DNA from: Hetaerina americana
Taxonomy: Eukaryota > Arthropoda > Insecta > Odonata > Calopterygidae
Assembly (NCBI GenBank): GCA_022747635.1
Contig: JAKTNV010000003.1
Location: 14,750,911-14,814,910, forward strand
Reading direction: 5' to 3'
Length of the DNA: 64,000 nucleotides
Positions 13,801 to 24,960 of the stretch are shown in pieces. The notes under the pieces are model-generated. The model had not been told where the DNA came from, searched no databases, and saw only the letters and a list, made by a program, of their open reading frames with translations. The translations under genes were made by a program, and so were the position numbers. Each line of letters opens with the position of its first letter. The first letter of the stretch is position 1.

Positions 13801-13952
13801 AATTTGAATAAAACTTCGTACTTTTGTAGATTTCCAGAATTTCTTATATATGAAGAAGTCACCTGAAGATGAATTTAATCTTCGAAAACAGTATCGTGTA
13901 AAAATATAAAAAAATGTTGAAATATACAAAGTACGAAACTTTATTCAAAATG
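13801..13952. repeat. Short inverted-repeat element (about 150 bp)
   Basis: A left arm at 13802-13832 (TTTGAATAAAACTTCGTACT...) is the inverted match of a right arm at 13919-13951 (...AAGTACGAAACTTTATTCAAAA), at roughly 85 percent identity over 30 bases. Between the arms is CACCTGAAGATG followed by a short self-complementary GAATTTAATCTTCG. That motif recalls the 3' tails of some Penelope-like or composite repeats, but I cannot assign a family. Confidence 0.55.
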
Positions 13953-14790
13953 AATTGACACGAAGTATTGAATGAAGTTTTAAGAAAACACTTTGAGGAA
14001 TTATTAAACGATGTATATAATAATTGCACAGAGCTAAAGCAAGAGCAGCCTCAAGTTACAAATTTACAAGAAATAGACAGATGATGTGAAGAAACGTTGA
14101 TGAGGTACAGGTAGCTGCTAAAAACTGCAAATGAACTCTTTTTTGTGATCTAAATTATTGCCATAATTATCTCTACAGAATAGCTCGAAGATGAAGGGGA
14201 TCGAAATCCATGTCAATGGTGGAAGAAAAAGAATGACGTAGGTTGTGATGCTTTTTTGTCAGAAATTTCTAATTTGAGACAAGATAGGAACAATTTTCTT
14301 ATGGCATTTTCTGGAAATATTTTCGTACTTCCTGGCTGGAAGCGTTCGGAAATGCCTTTAAATAACCTCAAGTTGATATGATTTATTCACATCGCCAAAT
14401 ATTGACTTTGGAAAACTGAAACACAATATGTAACCATTAAATCGCTGCGGAAAAAGAGCCACCCTCCATTATCTGACTCCCTAAATTCTATCAGGCGAAT
14501 GGCCTGATATTGAGTGCTCCCCCGGCATTATAGGTTATTCTCAAAGAAAAATAAAACGACTTTGCCAGATAAAAATCTCCGCAGGCAGAGAGAGAGAGCA
14601 TGTGAGAGAGCGTGTTTACCGACACACTTCGAATGGGGGTTATGAAAAATTGCAGATCATGGGTGAGGGGGTGGGGATAGGAGAAGAGCTGATACGGTAG
14701 CGAAATCCTTGTGTGCTCAGATCATTTTCCGCTGTGTCGCCGTTTTACTTGCGTCCTTATCGGGGAAGTCTGGAGACACCGGTCACGATG

Positions 14791-14883
14791 GGGTCGGAGC
14801 TTGAGCTGGAGGGTATGGAGGTGGGGCGGACGGGCGGGGAAGCAGTGGGGAAGGAAGGAGGATTGGGGTGGGGAAGTGAAAGC
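14791..14883 (+). repeat. Polypurine tract
   Basis: A G-rich run with GGAGG and GGGGAAG motifs of about 90 bases. A looser purine-rich shoulder containing short (GA)n begins near 14587. Confidence 0.55.
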
Positions 14884-16779
14884 CCTGATGTGAAATGGTA
14901 CCACGCCAGCCCATGACCGATAACTGGAGGCTATTGAAACGAGAGACGGAATTTCCTAATTAAAACAGTTGTAAACCAGATTTAAAATAAAACCCTTTCG
15001 CTTTCGCGCCTAATTTATAAGTGCATACTTCAGGAAGGGAATTATGACGAACATGATATACATAGACCACAAAATTTACGATGCACAAAGCTGCTGACTA
15101 ATTAGTTTGGCTTAAAGGAAGGGAAGAACAACCCCAAATCATTTCAATGAATTCAAAACTTCAATGAGCGAATATAAAACTGAGTGTGTTTAGCAGAATT
15201 TGATGAAACTGGGCCGGAACTCGAACATTACGATTGATGATCGTGTGATAAGATTTCACGGGATTATGCCGTCCGCGAATATCAAGCCGGTCATGAGATG
15301 TGTGCTCTTGGTGACAGATAAGAGTGCAGTGGAGTGCGGCGAGACGTGGAAAGAAGGAATGAAGGGAGATGCGAATAGAGAATCCGTGAAAGGGGCGTCC
15401 ACCTCACCCTCGCGCCAAAGGGCCGTGAAATTGCCCGGCGGACGAAAATGGATTGCGGGGTGATGAGATTACACCTACAACGGAGGAAAAGAATCCTTTC
15501 CGTTTTATTAACCTCCGGCACGCCCGCCAGGGAAAGGGAGCGCTCCAAAAGACCTCGCCAATGAAATTGCTCCGCTCTCAATTTGAATAGCATCCGAAAA
15601 CGGCGTCTTTTATTCAACGGGGATGCCTCAAGTCACTTTCAACCAGTTTAAACTTTCCACCGCGGAAATCTTTAACGCTGTACAATTTGGATCGGAATAA
15701 TGAACTTTGGATTCAATGTATTCAATAGGCCAGCGATCTTTGGGAATAATATGCGGCGGATCTGCTAATTATATGTGTTTAAAGTTTATACGAGTGCATT
15801 GAATAAAACAGTTAAACATGAATAAAATTCTGAGTAACAAAATCAAAAAAAATTAACACCAGGTAAAGATTTTGCGTGGGAGTTTTGCCAATATTATGTA
15901 TGCCAATTAGCAACTCAATTAACTAATTATTAGTACATTAATCAGCGAAAATTCTCCAGTGATCCCACATCATATCCAGAAGAAAACGCATTCGGTATGT
16001 GACGTTCAGGATATTATGATACAAATGGAAATCAAATATAATTGTCTTCTTGTTTGTTTCCTCCTCATTTCCCAAATTAGCCCTAAATTTACATGGAAGT
16101 GTAAAGGTAAACATGGAAGAAATTTGTATTTTCTTAACAAGTTACCATCTTGTCCTATTAACAAGCATTAATATGCGAACGCTGCATCCGAGATGGTCCG
16201 GCACTTAAAACTGTAATTCAGTGGCGGTGGTGAATGCATTGTCCTCTGATTCATTAACATACAGGTCATCACCCAAGCCGTTATTTCTCTTAAATCAACG
16301 GGAGACTCATTTGTACCGATTCGTTTGTACTCATCATAAGACTGAGGATAAAATGACTGATACTTTCAATTTACCATTTGGTATCGATAATAGTTTGAAG
16401 GCGTCATCTTCATATCGCTTCTTTCAGCTCCCGCTTTACAGCTCACGTAAGTTACAGAAGTTCGCAGGAGATACCAAAACAATTTGCCATGCGAATAAGG
16501 GTATTTGATAAAGATATGTGATGAGTCAAATAACGCCATGAGAGCAAAAGATAGTTCAAAGGAGATGAGCATCCTGGTAGCAGTAGGAGCTTAGCAGCTG
16601 ATATAGCAGTTGTGCGCCAGTGGGCCAGAGGAAAATATAAAACTAAGAATTAACACGAAGAAGGCTCGGAAGAAGAAATGACGACCAAATTTTATGATTT
16701 TCATCCTACTTTCTCTCAATGAAACCGTTTTAACCAATGAACTCTCATTTCCACATAGAACGAATCGTAATAGGCTCCC

Positions 16780-17240
16780 ACAATTCCCCTCCTCTCGATC
16801 GAGTGAAATAAATATCTTCCCTCTTCCCAGCAAGCACCCCTCACGCGCCGGCGTCGGTAATTCCCTCAATTCACGCCTCGTCCCTCCGGCCAACCCCGCC
16901 CCACAACCCTCTCTTCCTCCCACTCCCTCCTTTCCTGAATCCCTATTTTGGGTGGTTCGCCCCATTCTGGGAGGATGGGGAGACGACGGGGAGAGGAAGG
17001 GAGGTCCACGTGCACCCACCCACCCACGCACGCACACACGCACCCATTCCCTCGTGGCGCGTGCACGGCCATCTCCGAGCGAGACGGCGGCGGAGGCTCC
17101 GGCGACAACCGATTTCTATTTACGATCGACCTTTCCCTCCCCAACCACGCTTCCTCCATCTTTCCCTCTCGTTTCTCACTCCCGGCGTGCACCTCTCCAC
17201 CACCCCCGATGCACCCCCGTCCCTCCCACTCAAACCAAGC
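16780..17240 (+). repeat. Polypyrimidine tract with embedded (CA)/(ACCC) repeats
   Basis: Mostly C/T on the plus strand. A CACCCACCCACCCACGCACG block sits at about 17016-17040, and a purine island GGGGAGACGACGGGGAGAGG interrupts it near 16978-16998. Long frames on both strands are compositional. Confidence 0.6.
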
Positions 17241-18591
17241 CGCGGACGACGGGGAACGGGACGAAGAGAAATCACGCGTGAAGGTGGGCAGCGATATCAA
17301 TGGATGAATGGAGCATGCCTTAGTGAACGACCGGAAGGCTGTTTTGATGGGTTAAGTTTGCGGTGGACACGCACCGAACACACCGGCGTGCGAATTTCAC
17401 ACGCCCAGTGCGAGCGGGTGGATGCAGACACTATCCTCACGCCGCTCGCGGTTTCCCGAAGAGATAGGGCCCCGAGAAAATAAAAGAGTTTGGCTGAAGA
17501 TTTGAGTATCCAGGAGAATCAACTGGATTTTATCCCTGACCCTCGGGTTGGATAGCCTCACTTTCTACTCCCTGGGCAACCTAGCCTTCGGTGGCGAACG
17601 GTCAAAGTTCCCTACGAGTATCTCCCCTGCGAAATCGTCTCCTCTACGAGCCCCTCCCCGTCTGCTCAGATCACAAACAGGTGAAATGAGGAGAAGATGA
17701 GGTGGGATCAAGCGAAGGAGGAAAGATGGACATTTCCCTCGGTTCTCCGCTTGGCGCACGTAGACGGAGCTTGGCAGGGGGAAGTGGGGCAGCGGAGGGA
17801 GAGGGTGGTTTGGCGAAACAATGCTCTGCAGTGAGCTGCCGCGTTGAGTACAGAGAGCAGATGCCACAGGAACACATCTCTCTCTCCCTCTTCCTCTCTC
17901 CATCGACTCTTCCGGCAAGCGAGACAAACGGTTTGCTATCAGCTCGCAACCCACAACCTTGCAACAACATTGCAGCGTTCATGCATGGCAATTCCTGCAG
18001 AATGCCATTCATCGACTACGGTCAACGTACGGAGCCATTTCATGATCTATCTCTTCGTACTGTGCGTGCATCTCAACTGGACTGAGCTACGTCCCATGTG
18101 CGACGGGGGATACCATAAGTGGAAGGAGCGTAAGGGGTTGTGGCTTCGACATTCCAATTGATGCGAGGATTCATTAGAAAGTGTCAATGACGCGATGTAA
18201 GAGGAGGGATGCTTATCTCCTTTCCAGTTCATCGCCAACATTTCCTGTAAAATATGGATGACATAAGCTAATTATAAGAATGACTACATCCACGCGAATA
18301 CTGGGATAGAAATATTTACAACACGGATCGAACACGGTGACATAAAAATTGCTAAATCAAGCCCCAACAACCAAGTGGATACGTAAATTTGGGCGGTGTA
18401 CATAAGCTCGCTTGCGTAATTTAGGTACCCTGAAGGAGAGAGAGAATGGACGGTTATAAGGAAATCAATATGTGTTTATAGAAATGGTTTAAAAATCGAT
18501 ATAAATGAATTGCAAATTGTTTAATGCATGCGCTGAATTCAGTAACAGCTTTGTATCTTATTAAAACCCAAAAAATATGTTCGTGGTAATA

Positions 18592-18808
18592 CGAAGGTAG
18601 GCTGAAAACTAATGTACACATGCTTGTAAGCTACAAACACAATGGCCTTCAGAAGCATTCCTGGTGGCCGGTGGAATTAACATTCCCCCTCAATACGCAT
18701 GCGCAAGTTTGAGGTCGTTACATTCATCCAGTGTATTTTGAGAAGCGGAAGAATGGAGACGTGTTCTAGTGCTATGTCAACGCGAGTTAAACAGCGTGCT
18801 GTTATCGA
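18592..18808 (+). repeat. Left long inverted repeat arm of the fold-back mariner
   Basis: 217 bases, carrying the element terminus, the leader and the transposase start METCSSAMSTRVKQRAVI. It is inverted at 19306-19489. Homology stops at GTTATCGA (ending 18808); beyond that the two sides differ. Confidence 0.9.
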
Positions 18809-19305
18809 ATTTTTAACTGGTAAAAAAGTGATTCCTACTGAGATTCGTCGTCATTTAAAGGCTGTAGTGACGATGCTGTTGATAGATCAACTGTAATTCG
18901 ATGGGTAATAAAATTTCGTGGTTTCGAGTCTGGAAAAGCCATAATTGCGGATGAAACACGAAGCGGACGTCCGACCACTGCCACAGGCGATAAACATCGC
19001 AAACTTGTTGAAGATTTGACTCGAAATGCCCGGCGAATCACTCAAAAGCGTATGGCAAACCATATTGAAACATCTAATCGACGTGTCGGCTTCATTATTG
19101 AACAATTGGGATATCGTAAAATCTGTGCACGATGGGTACGACCACGACGTCTCACAGACGAGAACAAACAGCGTCGATTGGAATGCCGCGAGCAACCCTC
19201 CTTATTCCCCCGATCTTGGGCCTTCCGATTTTCATTTTTTTCCTCAACTCAAGAGAGACCTCATGGGGAATCATTACACCTCGGACGATGAGGCGAAGAC
19301 AGCTG
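18753..19305 (+). pseudogene. Broken mariner transposase (SETMAR-type), catalytic core deleted
   Basis: The frame opens with the N-terminal helix-turn-helix region (TRVKQRAVIEFLTGKK...) and shifts frame near 18865. It continues through a second DNA-binding block with RSTVIRWVIKF and DETRSGRP (about 18885-18970) and reaches the GYRKICARWV linker near 19110-19140. After TDENKQRRLE (to about 19182) the sequence jumps to NPPYSPDLGPSDFHFF in another frame (about 19195-19245), the family's block carrying the third catalytic Asp. The region with the first two catalytic Asp residues, normally about 150 residues, is absent. With one frameshift, one large deletion and a 3' end replaced by an inverted repeat, no functional transposase can be made. 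Confidence 0.9.
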
Positions 19306-19489
19306 TCGATAACAGCACGCTGTTTAACTCGCGTTGCCATAGCACTGGAACACGTCTCCATACTTCCGCTTCTCAAAATACACTGGATAAATTTAACGAC
19401 CCCAAACCTGCGCGTGCGTGTTGAGGGGGAATGTTACTTCCACATGCCACCGGGAGTGCTTGTGTGCATTAGTTTTCAGCCTACCCTCG
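19306..19489 (-). repeat. Right long inverted repeat arm of the fold-back mariner
   Basis: 184 bases. Read on the minus strand it restarts the same transposase N-terminus (METCSSAMATRVKQRAVID), with several substitutions relative to the left arm. It lacks the extra block of about 33 bases. The substitutions show that the duplication is not fresh. Confidence 0.9.
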
Positions 19490-20254
19490 TATATGTCCAT
19501 TTTTTATCAAAGGGAAGTTGTTTGCCAGGCACAACACTTGAATTACAATAGGATATTTGTTTCCTTAAAACTCGTTTCCGATGAAAATTATCCCAATTGC
19601 ATTTATGTGTGATCTCTTTTGAGGACAATGCTTCCAAAAAATTTTTTTCAGAGTAACAAGCGTTCCCTTAATGGAAAATATTTACACTACGATGATGTAA
19701 TGAATGAACTTCAACTAAATTTCGACGACTCATAGCCATCCTACGAATGCCTTCATGTAAGTGGATAAGTATTCAATTGGACGTCCAATGCATGTTCCTC
19801 TTAGTTGACGAAGGAATACTAGCTAGTTCATCATAGAAACGTCGCGAAAAGAAAAAGTAGTGAATTATTCCTGGTAGAAATGATTCATCGCTTGATTTTG
19901 AGTGATCTGAATCAGAGGGCATTCCGTCTCTGATAGCCATAAATATACGACAGAACATCTCCACGCGACATCGCAGTGAGTACCGGCGAGATGACAAGAA
20001 TGATGAATGATATCCCAGCAGGCCGAGGGGTAAGCTCCTTTACCGAAAAATACATGTGGACGCTATATTTTGCATGAGAAAAAGTAGGTACTTTTAATCT
20101 CCAAAAATGGATTTGTGATAATTGGGTTCACATTTTCGCGAACGTGAAATCGCGTGCACCTGCTCGAAGTGATAATATTTATTGAAATAGTTTTAAAGTG
20201 TATCTAGCCACGAAAGATGTTCTGGGAATTTCACTCCAGCAACGATTCCAAAAA

Positions 20255-20485
20255 TAAACTTCCATCTCGTCTCACCCATTCCTCCCTGAGCGGCCCCCTC
20301 ACCTCCTGTCCATCTTCATCTACCATCCCCTTCCTCCCCGCCCCCCACGACTCGGCCTCCCTACTTCACCCCCCCTCCCCGACTCTACGACACCAACTCT
20401 TGTCACCGGTGTCGGGGCGCGTTCGCCCTTGCCTCGGCGCTTCCCCCCTCCCGCTTCCTCCCTTCGGCTCTCCTGGGTGGCCCAG
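20255..20485 (+). repeat. Polypyrimidine tract
   Basis: C-rich, about 230 bases on the plus strand, with CCCCTCCCC and CTTCCTCCC blocks. It ends abruptly in AT-rich sequence. Confidence 0.6.
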
Positions 20486-21769
20486 AACTTGTCTATCCCG
20501 AAGTCCCCAGCAAAGTGTAATCAATCTGTGTTAATTAAAGATTGAAGAAGTCCCTGTTGTTTCTTTTAAATATCGACACGAGTATGTTTTCAATGTTCCC
20601 TTCGTTCAGACTGTAAAACCTAGCCCGAAACGGAGTGAGACACACGGCCACATTTGGGGCCGCTTCTCGTCTCCATCAATACCTCATTTCCCTTTCCAGG
20701 AACTTCCTCAGGCATTTAAATCGTCCGTGTATTTACTTCTATGATACGGACTAGGATAGCAGATGGCGGCCAGGAACCATTTTCTCGCGTTAATCATAAG
20801 TGGACATTATTTGGAGGAAGCGACTTCGCCCATGCGGAGAGTGCTACTTTATTTCAGTGTCAATAAACAAATACATACATGTAGTCCATGCTCTTATCCC
20901 TAACTCCGCGGAGAAATGGAAAGACTTTACTTTTTCTGCTACATTCATGCCTATAGTCGAAGTAATTGAACCTCTCTTTTTGCTCATCCTATGTCGGATA
21001 TTCCACCATCGCTACAAACTTTGCAAAATCAATGTCGTCCTGCCATTCCCAAGGATGAACCTTTTCCTAAAATGGGGATTCCGGATGGTCGTATTCTAAT
21101 ACAGTTTAGATTCCTGTTATTGCTCTGATTTTATATTTATTCACGATCACGGAATAAATACACATTAACTTGATTTGCCCAGAAGTCACCTTATCAATGC
21201 AATTCATTTTCAACACTGTTCATTACCACCACCATTCCACCTTCTCAAATCTCCAGTTCTCGGCTATAATCATCTGATTTTCAAATCCGAAATGCAGTAA
21301 ACTCAATTCATGGGTTTTCATGTAGTGAACCCTAATGTCCGGGATAGAGAGAATTATTTCCCGTTGGTAATTCTTTCTTCTGATAAAAGTCATTCTTTTC
21401 TTGGACTATTCTGCTCACCATTTCCTACCAGATTTTTCCGTCGTAAGTGACCCTGCTGTCTAATTAGCAAAATTATCCAGCCAGCTCAAGTGCTTTCTTC
21501 CCTAATTTTATTTGGAAATTGTTCATCATTTAAGATTTAGAGCATTACATTCGTTTTATGTATGTTTACTTTGAATCTATAATTTTCCATCCCTTTTCTT
21601 CATACTACATACGACTAATATCCTCGCTTCTATGAAAGCATGAAGGAAGTTCACGTGTAATCCTGAAAATTAATTAACCAATTCAATCACTGGTACGTCC
21701 TTTTCTTACTACCCAGAGTTACTTTTTACCGACTCACTTTGCCAAATTGCAATGAAAGTGATTTTTCCT

Positions 21770-22010
21770 GATGCTCCCTATGGTCTTTCTCCTTCCGTGG
21801 TGCACTTCCTCCAGATAAAAATCCTCTTTCTTTCCTCAACCAATTTGCATTCTTTTCTCATTTTTCCCTACCATTCTCCCTTCTGTCACATTCTTATCTT
21901 CTTTTCGCTTTTCCTTCCTCAAAATTGGCGCTCCTTCCTCCCTCGCTCATCTCCTCAATCATCCCCTCCCTCGAGTTACCTCATCCCCCCCCCGTCTTGG
22001 AGGAGACGCA
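21770..22010 (+). repeat. Loose polypyrimidine tract
   Basis: T-rich rather than C-rich (TTTTCC, CTTCCTC), with more purine interruptions than the other tracts. Confidence 0.45.
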
Positions 22011-22261
22011 GCAACCGCTCATTATTAATGAATTCAACCTTGTTCTATTCTCTTTTCAGCCTTTTCGTTCTTCACGCCTTCTCCGAGTAAAACTCTCAGA
22101 CATTAAATATAATCACTATACATCACCTGTAATCTCCAAAGGACTCTAACGAAAGACTAAATTTCAAACATATGGATTCATATTTTGCTCTATTAGACGC
22201 AACATTTTCTCTTCCCCTTAAAAAAAATTTTCATTTTAAAAATGTTTCCAACCAGCGAAAG

Positions 22262-23095
22262 AATGGCGAATATTTATTTATTTAATAATTTATATCGTTG
22301 CAATTAGGCAATTGTCCTGGTGGCAACGGTCAAATCTGGTCAACAGTCACTCGTACAATGCACCCACATAAATACACAAGAAGAACAGATATGAGACAAA
22401 ATGCTCTTATACTATACAATGACACTTAAAGATTACCAACCGTACCTCTACCATCACACAAGGGCTAGGTTCACATCACACCTACAACGCACCGTCCATC
22501 GCCGCCCTCCGCCCCTAATCACGCACTCTTCAATTTCATATACCGTTCAAAATCAAGCACCATTAACTCATCATTCAATTTTGTATCAAAACTTCTTACG
22601 CCATCCACATCACGTGCAAACAAAATTACAACGAGTAAAATAGTATAATAATCACTGACCAATAAAGTTTATCACCCAGTGGTTGCTTTACACTTATTCT
22701 TAAAACTCCTAAATTTGGATGGAAAGGGCTCAAACAAACCTCCAGGCAGCTGTTTCCAATCAACAATTATTTTGTTTAAATGAGAGTATTTTTTCTTATT
22801 TGTTTTTTGCGTTCTTATTTTTATTTTAAACCTGTGGTCGTTTTTTCCCTCGAAGTTAGGTTTTAATACTCTTTCCATAAATCTTTCCACGCTCCAACAT
22901 ATTAAACAATTCTATGCATCGCGCCTAACCTACTCCTTTTTCTTCTATTTTTCAAACTCACCCATTTCAGTAAATCTAACATTTCTGTGACACTATCTGT
23001 TCTTTTGTACCTTCCGAGTACATATCTTGCCGCCTTTCTTTGAACTTTTTCTATCTTTTTAATATGTCCCACCTCATATGGATCCCTATACTATC
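22262..23095 (-). mobile_element. 5'-truncated LINE 3' end (Jockey/CR1-type)
   Basis: On the minus strand a frame beginning near 23085 reads DPYEVGHIKKIEKVQRKAAR and continues with YVLGRYKRTDSVTEMLDLL and KWVSLKNRRKRSRLG to about 22908. This is the characteristic region after the RT domain in Jockey/CR1-type ORF2 proteins. After a frameshift near 22895, a second frame (22672-22890) carries the C-terminal KYSHLNKIIVDWKQLPGGLF motif and a stop at 22672. Roughly 400 bases of 3' UTR follow and end in an (A/T) tail with a TAAATAAATAAAT simple repeat near 22262-22285, the usual LINE 3' end. The RT and endonuclease domains are missing through 5' truncation. The family is clear, the clade tentative. 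Confidence 0.82.
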
Positions 23096-23449
23096 TATTG
23101 AGATACTGAATTAAAATTCTCCCACGCTTTCGTATGGAGTTATGTTCGAAGTAATTTCATCGGAAGGAAACCGAGGATGATTTCCCATCACTCTGCGCAC
23201 GTTTGCAGGTACCTCTCACTGAGGTAAAGATCCCTAGAAATACTGTAGAAATACGGCCTCCTCAAATCAATAACGGGAAAAAGTCAAAACTAGGAATCTT
23301 CGACTTGGCGTAGTAAACGCCAAGAGCACTATCGCGTGAAAACAATTACTTTCTCGGGAAACAGCTCTCTGGATGAAAGACTGGCATTAAGAACAAGCAC
23401 AAAAAACACCGCCGAAAGACTCAAATGGCAACGCTGCCTTCTCTCCCGC

Positions 23450-23745
23450 GCATTTCTTTATACATCCACCTCACTTCCCCTTAATCGACTGTGCCTTCCT
23501 CTCCTCTTCCCTTCTCAAAGACTTTTTTTTCTTCCCTTTTTTGTATCGGAGGGAGGAGTGGGGGAAGGGGGTCAACTACCCTAACTGCCTCCCCCTCCCC
23601 ATCCCTTGGCTCCTCTTACAGCATCCCGGGGCCGTGCGAGTCAACAGCTGTTTTAACGAGAGCACCTTTAACCACTCCGTCTCCCTCCCCCACCACATTG
23701 CACCGCCCCCTCCCACCTCCCTCAACCCCCTCCACCTACCACGTC
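23450..23745 (+). repeat. Polypyrimidine tract with internal purine island
   Basis: C/T-rich with CCCCCTCCCACCTCCCTC near 23706-23724. It is interrupted by GGAGGGAGGAGTGGGGGAAGG at 23550-23570, so the strand asymmetry flips within the tract. Confidence 0.55.
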
Positions 23746-24699
23746 GCCGACGTCGGATACAACACTGTGTCCCGCCGCCACCGCGGCAATCGACTCTTCC
23801 GCCGGAAGTGTTGCGGTGCTATTTAAATGTGTCGTCGAGTCGTTATCCTTTTTTTTTCGGCGTCCTCAGCGTGAAATACAACGGATGAATGAGTTTCCCG
23901 GGTCGTACATATTTTCTAGTTATTCCCATTAGTTAGGTTTCATTGGGCGATGTAAGGGAGAGAAGGCAAAAAAAGGCAGCGGCGGTTGTAAGCCTTTAAC
24001 TATCGACCTAACGTCTAACGTCAGGGACACATGACTACCGTGAATTAATATGACTTAAGTGTGCTGCATTTGGGGATGAACGGAAGGGAAATTTAAGATT
24101 CATCGTGGCACTGATTCATAATTTTAAAATATACCTCTATTAAACATTAGCTCCTTCGAAAATGTACATTTAGACTTCATTTTTGTACACATTTAATACA
24201 ATCAAAATAATATTTAGATGCTAAAAACACATTAAATATGATATTTTCATAGTTTAAAAAGATGCTTGAAGTTACTACGACACCAAAGAATTTTTGTTTT
24301 ACTATCCGTTGCTTGATAAGGTCAACGGCGAAGTGACTCGGCCATTATTCAATTAGTATTGTCTTCAATCTGACCCGCGCATGCCGATTAAAAAAAATGC
24401 ATTACGTACCCCATAATCGTCTAGATAATACCCTGGGAGACAGTGCTCTTTTCACCCGGAAAAATTATCCTCGAGGAGTTTAAAGGGATATCCTCGGATC
24501 CCCTCTTTCTGAAGTTGCTTCACTGTGAACGGAGTGTATTGATAAAACTGTTCCTCCCGCCGGCTAATTATTGATCTCGACGACGGCGAGTCGGAAGGAT
24601 CGACGATGAAACGTAAGCAAACAGTTGAGTGCGCTTCATGAGATGTGCGCACCGTGAACATAAATGACGCGTTCGCATTTCAGCAACGCTCCTTCCGAT

Positions 24700-24960
24700 C
24701 CTCCTCCCGAAGGATGTTTACCACTCCCGTCGTCGGATGGAAACGCCGATGAGGAAGCGTAAACGTCCCCTCTCGAGTCTCGACCAGAGAGGGAGCGCAG
24801 GACTGCGCGTATCGGTCGTCTTGAGAGATCTCTCTACCGATTCTCTCTCACGCACCCTTCTCTCTCTCTCTCTCGTACGTGGGTCTCTAGGAAGACTTCC
24901 CACGCGTGAGCAATGAATCGCGTAATTGGCAGCTACTCGAGGCACGTTGCTCGACTCTCG
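24700..24960. promoter_or_regulatory. CpG-containing, GAGA-rich patch inside the intron
   Basis: This segment has many CpG dinucleotides, a (CT)n run at about 24861-24875 and several CTCTC/GAGAG elements, which in insects can bind GAGA factor. It could be an alternative promoter or enhancer. No core promoter or exon could be confirmed. Confidence 0.2.

Larger units (their letters stand above)
18592..19489 (+). mobile_element. Fold-back mariner-type element relic (898 bp) flanked by TA
   Basis: The element starts CGAAGGTAGGCTGAAAAC and ends with the inverse, GTTTTCAGCCTACCCTCG, each flanked outside by TA (18590-18591 and 19490-19491), the mariner target duplication. The terminal inverted repeats are exceptionally long. 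The left arm 18592-18808 matches the reverse complement of 19306-19489, and the left arm carries about 33 extra bases near 18627-18660. The arms include not only the terminus but also the 5' leader and first codons of the transposase. The unique middle keeps a mariner transposase with its central catalytic region missing. The right arm thus appears to be a second, inverted copy of the element's 5' end that replaced the normal 3' end. It cannot be autonomous. Confidence 0.9.
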
